DNA from: Streptomyces cinerochromogenes
Lineage (GTDB): Bacteria > Actinomycetota > Actinomycetes > Streptomycetales > Streptomycetaceae
NCBI RefSeq assembly: GCF_014648635.1
Contig: NZ_BMRM01000027.1
Location: 1-64,000, forward strand
Direction of reading: 5' to 3'
Length of the DNA: 64,000 nt
Positions 23,627 to 31,382 of this stretch are shown in pieces (position 1 is the stretch's first letter; the number at the start of each line of letters is the position of its first letter). The translations under genes were made by a program, and so were the position numbers. The notes below the pieces were generated by a model, which saw only the letters and a program-made list of their open reading frames with translations, made no database searches and was not told the origin of the DNA.

Positions 23627-24558
23627 TTGGAGTCGCCTCCGAACTTGCTCAGCCGCAGGTAGACGATCGAGCAGAAGAGCAGGATCACGAACGCCACCGT
23701 GGTCAGGGCGGAGGCGTAGCCGAAGTTGTGGGCGTCGACGCTGGTGTTGGCGATGTAGAGGGGGAGGGTCGTGGTCTCCCCCGCCGGGCCGCCGCCGGTC
23801 AGCGTGTAGAGCAGGTCGACGTTGTTGAACTCCCACACCGCGCGCAGCAGCGTGGAGAGCACGATGGCGTCCTTCAGGTGGGGCAGGGTGATGTGCCGGA
23901 ACTGCTTGAGCCGGCTCGCGCCGTCGACCTCGGCGGCCTCGTACAGGTCCTTGGAGACGGACTGGAGGTCGGCGAGGATGAGGATCGCGAAGAAGGGGAC
24001 GCCCCGCCAGAGGTCGGCGACCACCGCCGCCGGGAAGACGGTCGAGGGGTCCGACAGCCAGCTGGTGCCGTAGGAGCCGATGCCGGCGTCCGCCAGGTAA
24101 CGGGTGATGCCCGTCTGGGAGTTGTAGAGCAGCACCCAGATCGCGGAGGTCAGTACGCCGGAGACGGCCCAGGGCGAGAAGACCAGCGCCCGGCCCAGCG
24201 CCCGGCCGACGAAGGTCTGGTTGACGATGAGCGCCAGCGCCAGGCCGAAGAGCAGTTGCAGCCCGACCTCGACCACGACCCACTTGGCGCTGAAGGTCAG
24301 CGTGTCCCGGAACTGCGGGTCGTGGGCGAAGAGCCGGGTGAAGTTGTCGAGGCCGGCGAAGCCGTTCCGCCACGGTTTGGTGGGGTTGTAGTTCTGCAGG
24401 CTGTAGTAGAAGACGCTGAGCACCGGGTAGGCGATGAAGCCCAGCATCAGCAGGGCCGCCGGGGCGATCAGCAGGTACGGCAGCCTGCGCGGGGTCGCGG
24501 AGGCACGGCGCCGCCGGGGTGGCGCGGGCGGTTTCGCCACGGCTGCGGCTTGGGCCAT
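23623..24558 (-). CDS. Carbohydrate ABC transporter permease (MalF/UgpA-type)
   Basis: 311 residues. A basic N-terminus (PRRRRASATPRR) is followed by six membrane helices. The EAA loop is SKDLYEAAEVDGASRLKQFRHITLPHLKDAIVL, and the GGGPAGETTTLPLYIANTS periplasmic loop is characteristic of MalF/UgpA partners. ATG 24558 is preceded by GGAGAAC. It begins the transporter/enzyme block; upstream (24559-24709) are two GAAGCGCTT palindromic elements. It works with the permease at 22742 and the binding protein at 17744. Confidence 0.93.
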   Translation of the reverse strand: MAQAAAVAKPPAPPRRRRASATPRRLPYLLIAPAALLMLGFIAYPVLSVFYYSLQNYNPTKPWRNGFAGLDNFTRLFAHDPQFRDTLTFSAKWVVVEVGLQLLFGLALALIVNQTFVGRALGRALVFSPWAVSGVLTSAIWVLLYNSQTGITRYLADAGIGSYGTSWLSDPSTVFPAAVVADLWRGVPFFAILILADLQSVSKDLYEAAEVDGASRLKQFRHITLPHLKDAIVLSTLLRAVWEFNNVDLLYTLTGGGPAGETTTLPLYIANTSVDAHNFGYASALTTVAFVILLFCSIVYLRLSKFGGDSK

Positions 24559-24651
24559 GACTGTTCTCCGTTCGCAGTCGATAGGTGCCGCCCGAAGGGC
24601 GTCCGTGAGGGGCGGTGGTCGGGTGACGGGCGGGCGGTTGCAGCGGGTGCA

Positions 24652-24663
24652 GGAAGCGCTTGC
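24652..24663. promoter_or_regulatory. GAAGCGCTT operator-like half-palindrome, distal copy
   Basis: GGAAGCGCTTGC, with the LacI-family core GAAGCGCTT centred on CG. It lies 14 bp from the perfect copy at 24677-24690 in the gap before the first ABC permease gene. Confidence 0.5.
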
Positions 24664-24676
24664 TACATGCGCGTGC

Positions 24677-24690
24677 TTGAAGCGCTTCAA
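24677..24690. promoter_or_regulatory. Perfect LacI-type operator upstream of the ABC permease operon
   Basis: TTGAAGCGCTTCAA is a perfect 14-base palindrome with the central CG typical of LacI/GalR-family operators in Streptomyces. It is located 119 bp upstream of the permease start and 20 bp from the end of the dehydratase gene. It may block an internal promoter. No lacI-type gene is in the window. Confidence 0.65.
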
Positions 24691-24709
24691 CGACCGGTGT
24701 GCGGGGGGG

Positions 24710-26440
24710 TCAGCCGGCGTACGGGTCCGGCACGGTGCCCGGGCGGGCCAGGAACGCGAAGTCGCAGCCGGTGTCGGCCTGGGTGATCTGCTCGTTGTAG
24801 AGGGCGCCGTAGCCGCGTTCGTACCGGGCGGGCGGCGGCGTCCACTCGGCCCGCCTGCGGTCCAGCTCCGCGTCGTCCACGTGGAGATGGAGGCTGCGGG
24901 CCCCGACGTCCAGGGTGATGAGGTCTCCGGTGCGGACGAGCGCCAGGGGGCCGCCGATGTACGACTCGGGGGCGATGTGCAGCACGCAGGCGCCGTAACT
25001 CGTGCCGCTCATCCGGGCGTCGGAGATCCGGACCATGTCCCGCACGCCCTGCTTGAGCAGGTGGTCCGGGATCGGCAGCATGCCGTACTCGGGCATGCCC
25101 GGGCCGCCCTTGGGGCCGGCGTTGCGCAGCACCAGCACGCTGTCGGCGGTGATGCCGAGCGACGGGTCGTTGATGGTGCGCTGCATGGTCCGGTAGTCGT
25201 CGAAGACGACGGCCCGGCCGGTGTGCTCGAGCAGGTGGGGCTCGGCGGCGATGTGCTTGATGACCGCGCCGTCCGGGCACAGGTTGCCGCGCAGTACGGC
25301 GACCCCGCCCTCGCCGGCGACCGGGTTGTCCCGGGTGCGGATGACGTCGTCGTCGTGGACCTGCGCGCCGGTGAGCTGCTCGCGCAGGGTGTCGTACGAC
25401 ACCGTCGGCCGGTCCAGGTGGAGCAGGTCGGTGATCCGGGAGAGGAAGCCGGGCAGGCCGCCGGCGAAGTGGAAGTCCTCCATCAGGTACGTCCGGCCAC
25501 CGGGGCGGACGTTGGCGAGGACCGGGACCGTGCGGGCGATGCGGTCGAAGTCGTCCAGGGTGAGCCGGACACCGGCACGGCCGGCCATGGCGATCAGGTG
25601 GATCACGGCGTTGGTGGAGCCGCCGAGGCCGAGCACGGTGGTGACCGCGTCCTCGAAGGCCTCGGGGGTGAGGATGTCGGAGAGTCTGCGTCCCTTGTGG
25701 ACTTGTTCAACGATCCTCATGCCGGATCGCGCCGCCATCCGATCGTGCCCGGAGTCCACCGCCGGGATGCTGGACGCCCCCGGCACGGTCACCCCCAGCG
25801 CCTCGGCCGCGGCGGTGAGCGTGGACGCCGTGCCCATCGTCATGCAGTGGCCGGGCGAGCGGGCCAGGCCGCTCTCCAGCTCGGCCATCTCGCAGTCGCC
25901 GATGAGGCCGGCCCGCTTGTCGTCCCAGTACTTCCACATGTCGGTGCCGGAACCGAGGACCTCGCCGCGCCAGTGGCCCGGCAGCATGGGACCGGCCGGG
26001 ACGAAGACGGCGGGCAGGTCCACGGAGGCGGCGCCCATCAGCAGCGCGGGCGTGGACTTGTCGCAGCCGCCCATGAGCACCGCGCCGTCGACCGGGTAGG
26101 AGCGCAGCAGTTCCTCGGTCTCCATCGCGAGCAGGTTGCGGTAGAGCATGGGGGTCGGCTTCTGGAAGGTCTCGCTGAGGGTGGAGACCGGGAACTCCAG
26201 CGGGAAGCCGCCCGCCTGCCACACCCCGCGCTTGACGGCCTGGGCGCGGTCGCGGAGGTGGACATGGCAGGGGTTGATGTCGGACCAGGTGTTGAGGATC
26301 GCGATGACCGGCTTGCCGAGGTGCTCCTCGGGCAGGTAGCCGAGCTGGCGGGTGCGGGCGCGGTGGCTGAAGGAGCGGAGCCCCTCGGTGCCGTACCACT
26401 GGTGGCTTCTGAGTTCCTCGGGACGCTTCCCGCCGGTCAT
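24710..26440 (-). CDS. IlvD/Edd family sugar-acid dehydratase, probable L-arabonate dehydratase
   Basis: 576 residues. Iron-sulfur and magnesium features of the family are NTWSDINPCHVHLRD (C58), LMGGCDKSTPALLMG (C126 and the K128 region) and SPGHCMTMGTASTL. The C-terminus has GGPGMPEYGMLPIP, ISDARMSGTSYGACVLHIAPES and GGPLALVRTGD. These enzymes dehydrate aldonates to 2-keto-3-deoxy acids. The branch without a biosynthetic ilvD context and the coupling (ATGA, 26437-26440) to a DHDPS-family gene point to the oxidative arabinose or related pentonate pathway. Other aldonates such as xylonate, galactonate or fuconate are possible. Confidence 0.85.
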   Translation of the reverse strand: MTGGKRPEELRSHQWYGTEGLRSFSHRARTRQLGYLPEEHLGKPVIAILNTWSDINPCHVHLRDRAQAVKRGVWQAGGFPLEFPVSTLSETFQKPTPMLYRNLLAMETEELLRSYPVDGAVLMGGCDKSTPALLMGAASVDLPAVFVPAGPMLPGHWRGEVLGSGTDMWKYWDDKRAGLIGDCEMAELESGLARSPGHCMTMGTASTLTAAAEALGVTVPGASSIPAVDSGHDRMAARSGMRIVEQVHKGRRLSDILTPEAFEDAVTTVLGLGGSTNAVIHLIAMAGRAGVRLTLDDFDRIARTVPVLANVRPGGRTYLMEDFHFAGGLPGFLSRITDLLHLDRPTVSYDTLREQLTGAQVHDDDVIRTRDNPVAGEGGVAVLRGNLCPDGAVIKHIAAEPHLLEHTGRAVVFDDYRTMQRTINDPSLGITADSVLVLRNAGPKGGPGMPEYGMLPIPDHLLKQGVRDMVRISDARMSGTSYGACVLHIAPESYIGGPLALVRTGDLITLDVGARSLHLHVDDAELDRRRAEWTPPPARYERGYGALYNEQITQADTGCDFAFLARPGTVPDPYAG

Positions 26441-27348
26441 ATCGACCACCCGGCGGCGATGGCGGCGACCTCGGCGCGCTCGTCCTCCGGCAGCGGCCTG
26501 CTCGGCGGCCGGACGTCGCGGCGGCACAGGCCGAGCGCGGCGAGGGCCTCCTTGACGACGGTGACGTTGTTGGCGTTGCCGTGCGCGGCGCGCAGCTCCT
26601 CGAAGCGGCGGATCTGCTCCCAGACCTTCATGGCGGCCGGGTAGTCACCGGATCGAAGCGCTTCGATCATGTTCAGCGAGACGGCCGGGGAGACGTTCAC
26701 GAGCCCGGAGGTGAAGCCGGTGGCGCCGGCGGAGAAGTAGGAGGGCGCGTACGGTTCGGCGAGGCCGGCGACCCAGACGAAGCGGTCCAGGCCCGCGTCC
26801 CGGGCGAAGGCCGCGAACCGGGCGGCGTCCGGCACGGCGTACTTGACGCCGATCACGTTCGGACAGTGGTCGGCGAGTTCGGCGAGCCGGGCGCCGGGGA
26901 GCTGGGGGCTGCGCAGGTACGGCACCACGCCCAGCTCCGGGACGGCCTCGGCGATGGCCCGGTGGTAGTCGACCCAGCCGGCCGCCGAGACGTACGGGTG
27001 CACCGGCTGGTGGACCATCACCATCTGGGCGCCGGCGTCGCGGGCGTGCCGGGCGGAGGCGATCGCGGTGGGCAGGTCGTGTCCGACGCCGACGAGCAGG
27101 GTGGCGCGGTCGCCGGCCTCCTCGACGGTCAGCTCGGTGACCAGGCGGCGCTCCTCGGGGGTGAGGGCGTAGAACTCGCCGGTGTTGCCGTTGGGGGTGA
27201 GGGTTCTGATCCCGCCGTCGAGCAGGCGGCGCAGCAGGGCCCGGTGGGTGCCGGTGTCGACGGAGCCGTCCTCGGCGAAGGGGGTCACCGGGATGGCCAC
27301 CACGTCGGCCAGGGCCGCCCGTTGGGTCTCGAACGTCACGCTGCTCAT
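26437..27348 (-). CDS. DHDPS/NAL family lyase, probable 2-keto-3-deoxy-pentonate dehydratase or aldolase
   Basis: 303 residues, a class I (Schiff-base) TIM barrel. It has PNGNTGEFYALTPEE (phosphate/carboxylate loop), Tyr144 in VVPYLRSPQ and the Schiff-base Lys169 in NVIGVKYAV. The family includes L-2-keto-3-deoxyarabonate dehydratase, which yields alpha-ketoglutarate semialdehyde, and related aldolases. Coupling to the IlvD/Edd gene and the presence of the ALDH favour the dehydratase. ATG 27348 overlaps the GntR stop. An 18-base perfect palindrome with the LacI-type core lies inside the gene (26651-26668). Confidence 0.83.
   Translation of the reverse strand: MSSVTFETQRAALADVVAIPVTPFAEDGSVDTGTHRALLRRLLDGGIRTLTPNGNTGEFYALTPEERRLVTELTVEEAGDRATLLVGVGHDLPTAIASARHARDAGAQMVMVHQPVHPYVSAAGWVDYHRAIAEAVPELGVVPYLRSPQLPGARLAELADHCPNVIGVKYAVPDAARFAAFARDAGLDRFVWVAGLAEPYAPSYFSAGATGFTSGLVNVSPAVSLNMIEALRSGDYPAAMKVWEQIRRFEELRAAHGNANNVTVVKEALAALGLCRRDVRPPSRPLPEDERAEVAAIAAGWSI
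26651..26668. promoter_or_regulatory. Intragenic LacI-type palindrome inside the DHDPS-family gene
   Basis: GATCGAAGCGCTTCGATC is a perfect 18-base palindrome sharing the GAAGCGCTT core with the two elements at 24652 and 24677. It encodes part of MIEALRSG. It could be a roadblock or auxiliary operator, or a codon coincidence. Confidence 0.45.
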
Positions 27349-28001
27349 TTCTGGCCTTCCTCGGGGAGGGGCTCGGGGAACGCACGGCGTACGAAGGACG
27401 CGATGTGGGCGTGCAGGGCGCTCGCGGCGCCGTCCGCGTCGCCGTCCAGCGCGAGCCGCAGGATCTCCCGGTGCTCCTCGGCCTCCCGCTCCCAGGAGGG
27501 GTCGGCGGACCAGGCGACGGCGGAGACGAGGGCGGCCTGGTCGCGGACCTCGTCCAGCATCCGGCCGAGCAGCGGGTTGCCGCACGGCAGGTAGAGCGCG
27601 CGGTGGAAGTCCCGGTTGGCGAGGGAGCGTTCGGCGGTGTCGGTGGCGGTGTCGGCGCGGGTCAGCGCGGACCGGGCGGCGTCGAGGGAGGCGCCTCGCG
27701 CGACGGCCCGGCGCAGGGCCTCGGGTTCGAGCAGCAGGCGTACGTCGTAGACCTCGCGCGCCATGTCCGCGTCCACCATGCGCACCGTGACGCCCTTGTA
27801 CTGGCTCATCACGACCAGGCCGGTCCCGGCGAGGGTCTTCAGCGCCTCCCGCACCGGGGTCTTGGACACCCCGAACTGCGCGGCCAGCTCCGCCTCGACC
27901 AGGGGCTGACCGGGGGTCAGCCGTCCGGTGAGGATGCGGTGTTTGATCGCGTCCAGCACGTACTGCGTGCGGGACGGGATCGGGGTGGGCACAGAGGTCA
28001 T
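27345..28001 (-). CDS. GntR family regulator, FadR/FCD subfamily
   Basis: 218 residues. The N-terminal winged helix (QYVLDAIKHRILTGRLTPGQPLVEAELAAQFGVSKTPVREALKTLAGTGLVVMSQYKGVTV) is classic GntR. The C-terminal FCD all-helical effector domain (YDVRLLLEPEALRRAVARG, then NRDFHRALYLPCGNPLLGRMLDEVRD, EHREILRLALDGD) contains the Asp and His of the metal/ligand site. FCD regulators sense sugar acids and other carboxylates. It is the first gene of the operon that continues into the dehydratases (4-bp overlap). A promoter and a TCATATATGA palindrome lie upstream, so autoregulation is likely. Confidence 0.92.
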   Translation of the reverse strand: MTSVPTPIPSRTQYVLDAIKHRILTGRLTPGQPLVEAELAAQFGVSKTPVREALKTLAGTGLVVMSQYKGVTVRMVDADMAREVYDVRLLLEPEALRRAVARGASLDAARSALTRADTATDTAERSLANRDFHRALYLPCGNPLLGRMLDEVRDQAALVSAVAWSADPSWEREAEEHREILRLALDGDADGAASALHAHIASFVRRAFPEPLPEEGQK

Positions 28002-28031
28002 GCGGCCCTCTCGGATCTCACATATCGCGTC

Positions 28032-28041
28032 TCATATATGA
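28032..28041. promoter_or_regulatory. Putative GntR autoregulatory operator
   Basis: TCATATATGA, a perfect 10-base palindrome in otherwise GC-rich DNA, 31 bp upstream of the gntR start and about 20 bp downstream of the predicted -10 box. A GTAC-N3-GTAC repeat adjoins it. Confidence 0.5.
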
Positions 28042-28062
28042 CGTACGGAGTACGACGCGTTG

Positions 28063-28091
28063 AAGGTAGGAGGGGGCCCGGCTTTCGTCAA
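28063..28091 (-). promoter_or_regulatory. Predicted sigma-70-type promoter of the gntR-dehydratase operon
   Basis: TTGACG (28091-28086) and TACCTT (28068-28063) are separated by 17 bp on the minus strand, placing transcription start near 28056. Confidence 0.55.
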
Positions 28092-28120
28092 TGCTTCTGA
28101 CAAAGGAAGTCGGGAAGTGC

Positions 28121-28873
28121 TCAGACGCTGTGGATGTGGCCCTCGACGGCGGTGAACGTGGGCCGGCCGGAGGCGGTGGCGGCGCGCGCGGTGGCCGACT
28201 CGCGGCTGAGCGTGGGGCCGACGTGGGTGACGAGCAGCTCGCGCACCCGGGCCTCGGCGGCGACGCGGCCGGCGTCCTCCGGTGTCAGGTGGACCTGTTC
28301 GCCGTCGCGATGGACGTCGATGTCGGCCTCGCACAGGAACAGGTCGGCGCGGGCGGCGAGTTCGGTGAGCGCGGGGCAGGGGCCGCTGTCCCCCGAGTAC
28401 GCCAGCACACTGCCCTGGCATTCGGCGCGCAGCCCGTACGCCTCGGTGCCGTGGGCGACGGCGCGGGAGGTCAGGCGGAGGTTCCAGTGCCGGACGTCGT
28501 GGCCGTCGTACAGGTCGCGGAAGTCGAAGACGCCCTTGAGGAAGTCGACGTCCGGCCGCCCGAGGAAACCGGCCAGCCGGCGTGCGCAGCCCTCCGGCGC
28601 GTACACCGGGACCGGGGCGGGCGGGGTCATCCTGCCGAAGGCGAACGCGTAGGCGGCGGCGAGCAGGTCGGCGCTGTGGTCGGCGTGCAGATGGGAGATC
28701 CAGATCGCGGTGAGCCGCGCGGGATCCGTGTGCCGCTGCAACGCGGCGAACGTCCCGGGCCCCGCGTCCACCCACACCTCGGCGCCCCCGCCGGACAGCA
28801 GGTACCCGGAGCAGGGCCGGTCCGGGCCCGGGTGGGGCGAGGCGGTACCGAGGACGGTGAGGGTGAGCGGCAT
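28121..28873 (-). CDS. MBL-fold metallo-hydrolase (RNase Z/AtsA-like)
   Basis: 250 residues. TLTVLGTASPHPGPDRPCSGYLL opens the fold, and ISHLHADHSADLLAAAY is the HxHxDH zinc motif. Further metal ligands are in SVLAYSGDSGPCPAL and the C-terminal VREDLL-type region ELLVTHVGPTLS. This branch contains tRNase Z-like and arylsulfatase-like hydrolases of unknown substrate. It is not coupled to the GntR operon, which starts beyond a 119-bp gap. Confidence 0.88.
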   Translation of the reverse strand: MPLTLTVLGTASPHPGPDRPCSGYLLSGGGAEVWVDAGPGTFAALQRHTDPARLTAIWISHLHADHSADLLAAAYAFAFGRMTPPAPVPVYAPEGCARRLAGFLGRPDVDFLKGVFDFRDLYDGHDVRHWNLRLTSRAVAHGTEAYGLRAECQGSVLAYSGDSGPCPALTELAARADLFLCEADIDVHRDGEQVHLTPEDAGRVAAEARVRELLVTHVGPTLSRESATARAATASGRPTFTAVEGHIHSV

Positions 28874-28909
28874 GAGAAGGAGCGTACGACGCGACGGGCC
28901 CGGGTCAGG

Positions 28910-29191
28910 TCAGATCTCCATCACCGCGTCGCAGTCCGGGCAGACCAGGGACGCGTACTCGTCGGGGTACCACGGCTCGCCGGGGCGCGGCGAAGGCGCC
29001 CGAGGAGCCTTCGTCATGGCGAAGGTGTCCTTGCCGCACAGGGTCCGTGGGCCGGCGGCGTCGGGCCTGCCGGGGGCGGCGGGCGCCGCGTGCACCCTGC
29101 GGGGGAGCCGTTCCGCGTCGGGCGGTCCCTCCGCAGGGGTGCGCGCGGCCAGGGGGTGTTCGCGCTCGTACACGACGACGATCTCGCTCAT
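28910..29191 (-). CDS. Small protein with C-terminal CxxC motif
   Basis: 93 residues: SEIVVVYEREHPLAARTP at the start and WYPDEYASLVCPDCDAVMEI at the end, with a single additional Cys (TLCGKDTF). A CPDC knuckle plus one isolated Cys suggests a metal or redox site, but no family is recognised. It lies between the MBL gene and a monooxygenase-like gene on the same strand. Confidence 0.55.
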   Translation of the reverse strand: MSEIVVVYEREHPLAARTPAEGPPDAERLPRRVHAAPAAPGRPDAAGPRTLCGKDTFAMTKAPRAPSPRPGEPWYPDEYASLVCPDCDAVMEI

Positions 29192-29228
29192 GTCTCCACC
29201 GTAGGCGCGGTGACCCGGGGCGCCGCGT

Positions 29229-29534
29229 TCACCCGCGGGTGGTGCTGGGCAGGGCGAGTTCGCGGCCGCGGTAGAAGCCTTCGCGCTCCTCGGCGACGTA
29301 CGGGGCCATGGCCGCCCGCCGCCGCGCCTCCGACTCGGAGGCCCGCCACGCGTCGCACGCCTCCCGGGAGTCCCAGAACGACACGCCGGTGATCTCCTGT
29401 CCGTCCTCGGACCAGTAGGCGTAGGCCCGGTGCAGGCCCTGCGGTGCGGGCTCCGGGCGCCACGCCCTCTCGAAGTCGTCGTGGGTTCCCGGCTGAAGGC
29501 GGCGTGTCGTCACCCACACGTAGTGCTCCTGCAT
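29229..29534 (-). CDS. Antibiotic-biosynthesis-monooxygenase-like (dimeric alpha-beta barrel) protein
   Basis: 101 residues. The pattern (VWVTTRRLQPGTHDDFERAW, then HRAYAYWSEDGQEITGVSFWDSREACDAWRASE) matches small ferredoxin-like proteins of the ABM/DUF superfamily that act as cofactor-free oxygenases or stress proteins. No catalytic residue can be fixed. ATG 29534 with GGAGGAG upstream (reading minus) is a strong start. A function in secondary metabolism is not implied by its neighbours. Confidence 0.7.
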   Translation of the reverse strand: MQEHYVWVTTRRLQPGTHDDFERAWRPEPAPQGLHRAYAYWSEDGQEITGVSFWDSREACDAWRASESEARRRAAMAPYVAEEREGFYRGRELALPSTTRG

Positions 29535-29669
29535 GGTGGTCTCCTCCGTACCCGATCGGATTGCCCCCTCTCAGGGGCACCGTAGACCGGATACGCCACT
29601 TCCCGCCGCCCGGCGACGGCTGGTCGGCCCCGGGTCGGGCCATGTGGGGTCAGGCGGCTGAGGTGGTGG

Positions 29670-30047
29670 TCAGGGCGCGGGCAGCGTGAGCACCAGGTAC
29701 AGCACGGCCAGGGGCGGGACCAGCGCGCCGAGGGCCAGCCAGACGCGCGGGGCCGACCAGCGGCGGGTCCAGGGCAGCAGCCACGCGGTGAACAGGGCCG
29801 CGCCGGCGAGCGGGCCGCCGATGTCCGTCATGCCGTCGATCCGGGCCAGCGCCGTGTCGAGGGCGGCCGGGCAGTGGTCGGGGCCGCAGCTGTCCGTGGC
29901 CATCGCGGACAGTCCGCCGAGGAGGAGGGCGAGCAGGCCGAGCGGGACCATCAGGGCCGTGGCGATCGCCGGGGCCACCCAGCCCCGGGGGTCCCGCTCC
30001 CCCTTGCCGGGGGCGGGCGCGGGCGGCGCGCTGTGCGATGTCGTCAT
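29670..30047 (-). CDS. Small membrane protein of unknown function
   Basis: About 125 residues with three hydrophobic segments (AIATALMVPLGLLALLLGGL, GPLAGAALFTAWLLPW, VWLALGALVPPLAVLYLVLTL) and a Cys pair in the first outside loop (TDSCGPDHCPAALD). No family is recognised. ATG 30047 is preferred over 30083 because it removes an arginine-rich extension; the ribosome-binding site is weak. Confidence 0.6.
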   Translation of the reverse strand: MTTSHSAPPAPAPGKGERDPRGWVAPAIATALMVPLGLLALLLGGLSAMATDSCGPDHCPAALDTALARIDGMTDIGGPLAGAALFTAWLLPWTRRWSAPRVWLALGALVPPLAVLYLVLTLPAP

Positions 30048-30184
30048 GCGGCCAGTGAAGCGGGGGCGGGGGGTGTGGCACACCGGCGGAGCTACTCATA
30101 CGGAAGCCGCTCCGCTACTCAGACACCGGGCCGCCGACGGCCACGGTCACCCGGACACGACGTGAGGCGCGGGCGGCGCTCGCC

Positions 30185-30784
30185 TCACGCCTCAGGCGCT
30201 CCCCCGCTCCCCCACCCCGGGTCCCGCCCGCTCAAGCCGACCGCCCGGTCCAGCAGGGGGGCGTCCGGCGGGACCGGGACGACCGGGCCGAAGAGGCCGT
30301 TGCCGCGGTCCGGGTCGTCGGCCGCGGCGCGGAGGAAGGCGAGGGCCGAGTCGAGGGCGGCCGGGTCCGGGGTGTAGTCCTGGCCGGTGGCGCGGGCCAG
30401 GTCCCAGCCGTGGATCACCAGCTCGTCGGCGACGACGGCGCCCGCGACCGCGCCCGGCAGGTCCACCCCGCCGGCGCGGGTGCCGCCGGTCCAGGCGGCC
30501 GGGTCGCGCCAGGCGTCGGCCAGCTCGTCCAGCGCCTTCGGCAGTTCCTCGCGCCAGCCGGGACCGAGGTCCCAGGCCACGGCGGTCGGGCTGGTGTCGG
30601 TCGTGGGACCCAGGTCCTTGCGGGCGGCGTCCCGGAAGGCCACGGACAGCATCAGCAGATGGCCCAGCAGATGGCGCACCGCCTGGCCCGGGCACGGTGT
30701 CGCGGCGGTCAGCTGTTCGTCGGTCACGGACTCGGCGAGCCGGGCCACGATCCCGGTCTGCGGGCCGAGGTCGATCACGGTCAT
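30185..30784 (-). CDS. TIGR03086-type DinB/maleylpyruvate isomerase-like protein
   Basis: 199 residues. TVIDLGPQTGIVARLAESVTDEQLTAATPCPGQAVRHLLGHLLML is the N-terminal four-helix bundle of the DinB/mycothiol-dependent isomerase superfamily. VADELVIHGWDLARATGQ supplies the second conserved His (HxWD motif). Members bind a divalent metal and may be thiol-dependent transferases. ATG 30784 is supported by GAAGGAG. Its upstream region overlaps the stop of the DUF6010 gene, suggesting coupling. Confidence 0.85.
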   Translation of the reverse strand: MTVIDLGPQTGIVARLAESVTDEQLTAATPCPGQAVRHLLGHLLMLSVAFRDAARKDLGPTTDTSPTAVAWDLGPGWREELPKALDELADAWRDPAAWTGGTRAGGVDLPGAVAGAVVADELVIHGWDLARATGQDYTPDPAALDSALAFLRAAADDPDRGNGLFGPVVPVPPDAPLLDRAVGLSGRDPGWGSGGAPEA

Positions 30785-30786
30785 GG

Positions 30787-31233
30787 TCACTCCTTCGGGG
30801 TCGCGCTCCGCGTACCGAGGGCTGACCGGCCGGCGCCCGGAAACTCATCGGTGCGGCGCGTCCACTCCCACGGCGCACGGCCGCCGCCCAGGCACCAGAC
30901 GGCGATCACCGGGTCGCACAGCGCGCAGCCGAACGACGCGTCGTGGGCGAAGGGGATGATCGGATGGCCCTTGAGGTGGTGGACGACGTCCCAGACGGTG
31001 TGCAGCAGCCAGCCGACGCCGATGAACGCCCAGGAGTCCAGGCCCCGGTAGGCGACACAGGTGGCGACCGCCGTGAACGCGAACTCCCAGCCGCCGAGGC
31101 CGCCGCCGCTGAGGTAGGCGGCCCCGGCACCGGCCACCATGACGGCGTTCAGGCGGCGCCGGTGGCGTTCCGGGACGAGGGACATGAGGGTGACGTAGAG
31201 CAGGCCGACCAGAAGGGGGGCGAGGTAGCGCAT
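30787..31233 (-). CDS. DUF6010-like integral membrane protein
   Basis: About 148 residues, with hydrophobic segments (RYLAPLLVGLLYVTLMSLVP, LNAVMVAGAGAAYLSGGGLGGWEFAFTAVATCVAY, SWAFIGVGWLLHTVWDVVHHLKG) and a conserved-looking HTVWDVVHH histidine cluster followed by CALCDPVIAVWCLGG. The fold resembles DUF6010 proteins of unknown function; the histidines could bind metal. ATG 31233 is chosen because the upstream part of the frame is arginine-rich and unlike protein. Its stop adjoins the next gene. Confidence 0.7.
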   Translation of the reverse strand: MRYLAPLLVGLLYVTLMSLVPERHRRRLNAVMVAGAGAAYLSGGGLGGWEFAFTAVATCVAYRGLDSWAFIGVGWLLHTVWDVVHHLKGHPIIPFAHDASFGCALCDPVIAVWCLGGGRAPWEWTRRTDEFPGAGRSALGTRSATPKE

Positions 31234-31382
31234 GCGGTCGACGGTAGGTTTCCGGGCCCGGGCGCCCCAGGGGCAGCAGTGCCAGGTTCCGACGGATTGT
31301 CGCCGCCGCGCACGACGCCCGCGCACACCTAGGGCACCTTCCCGATCCGCGGCCCCCCGCCTTAGGCCCACGATGACCGGGC

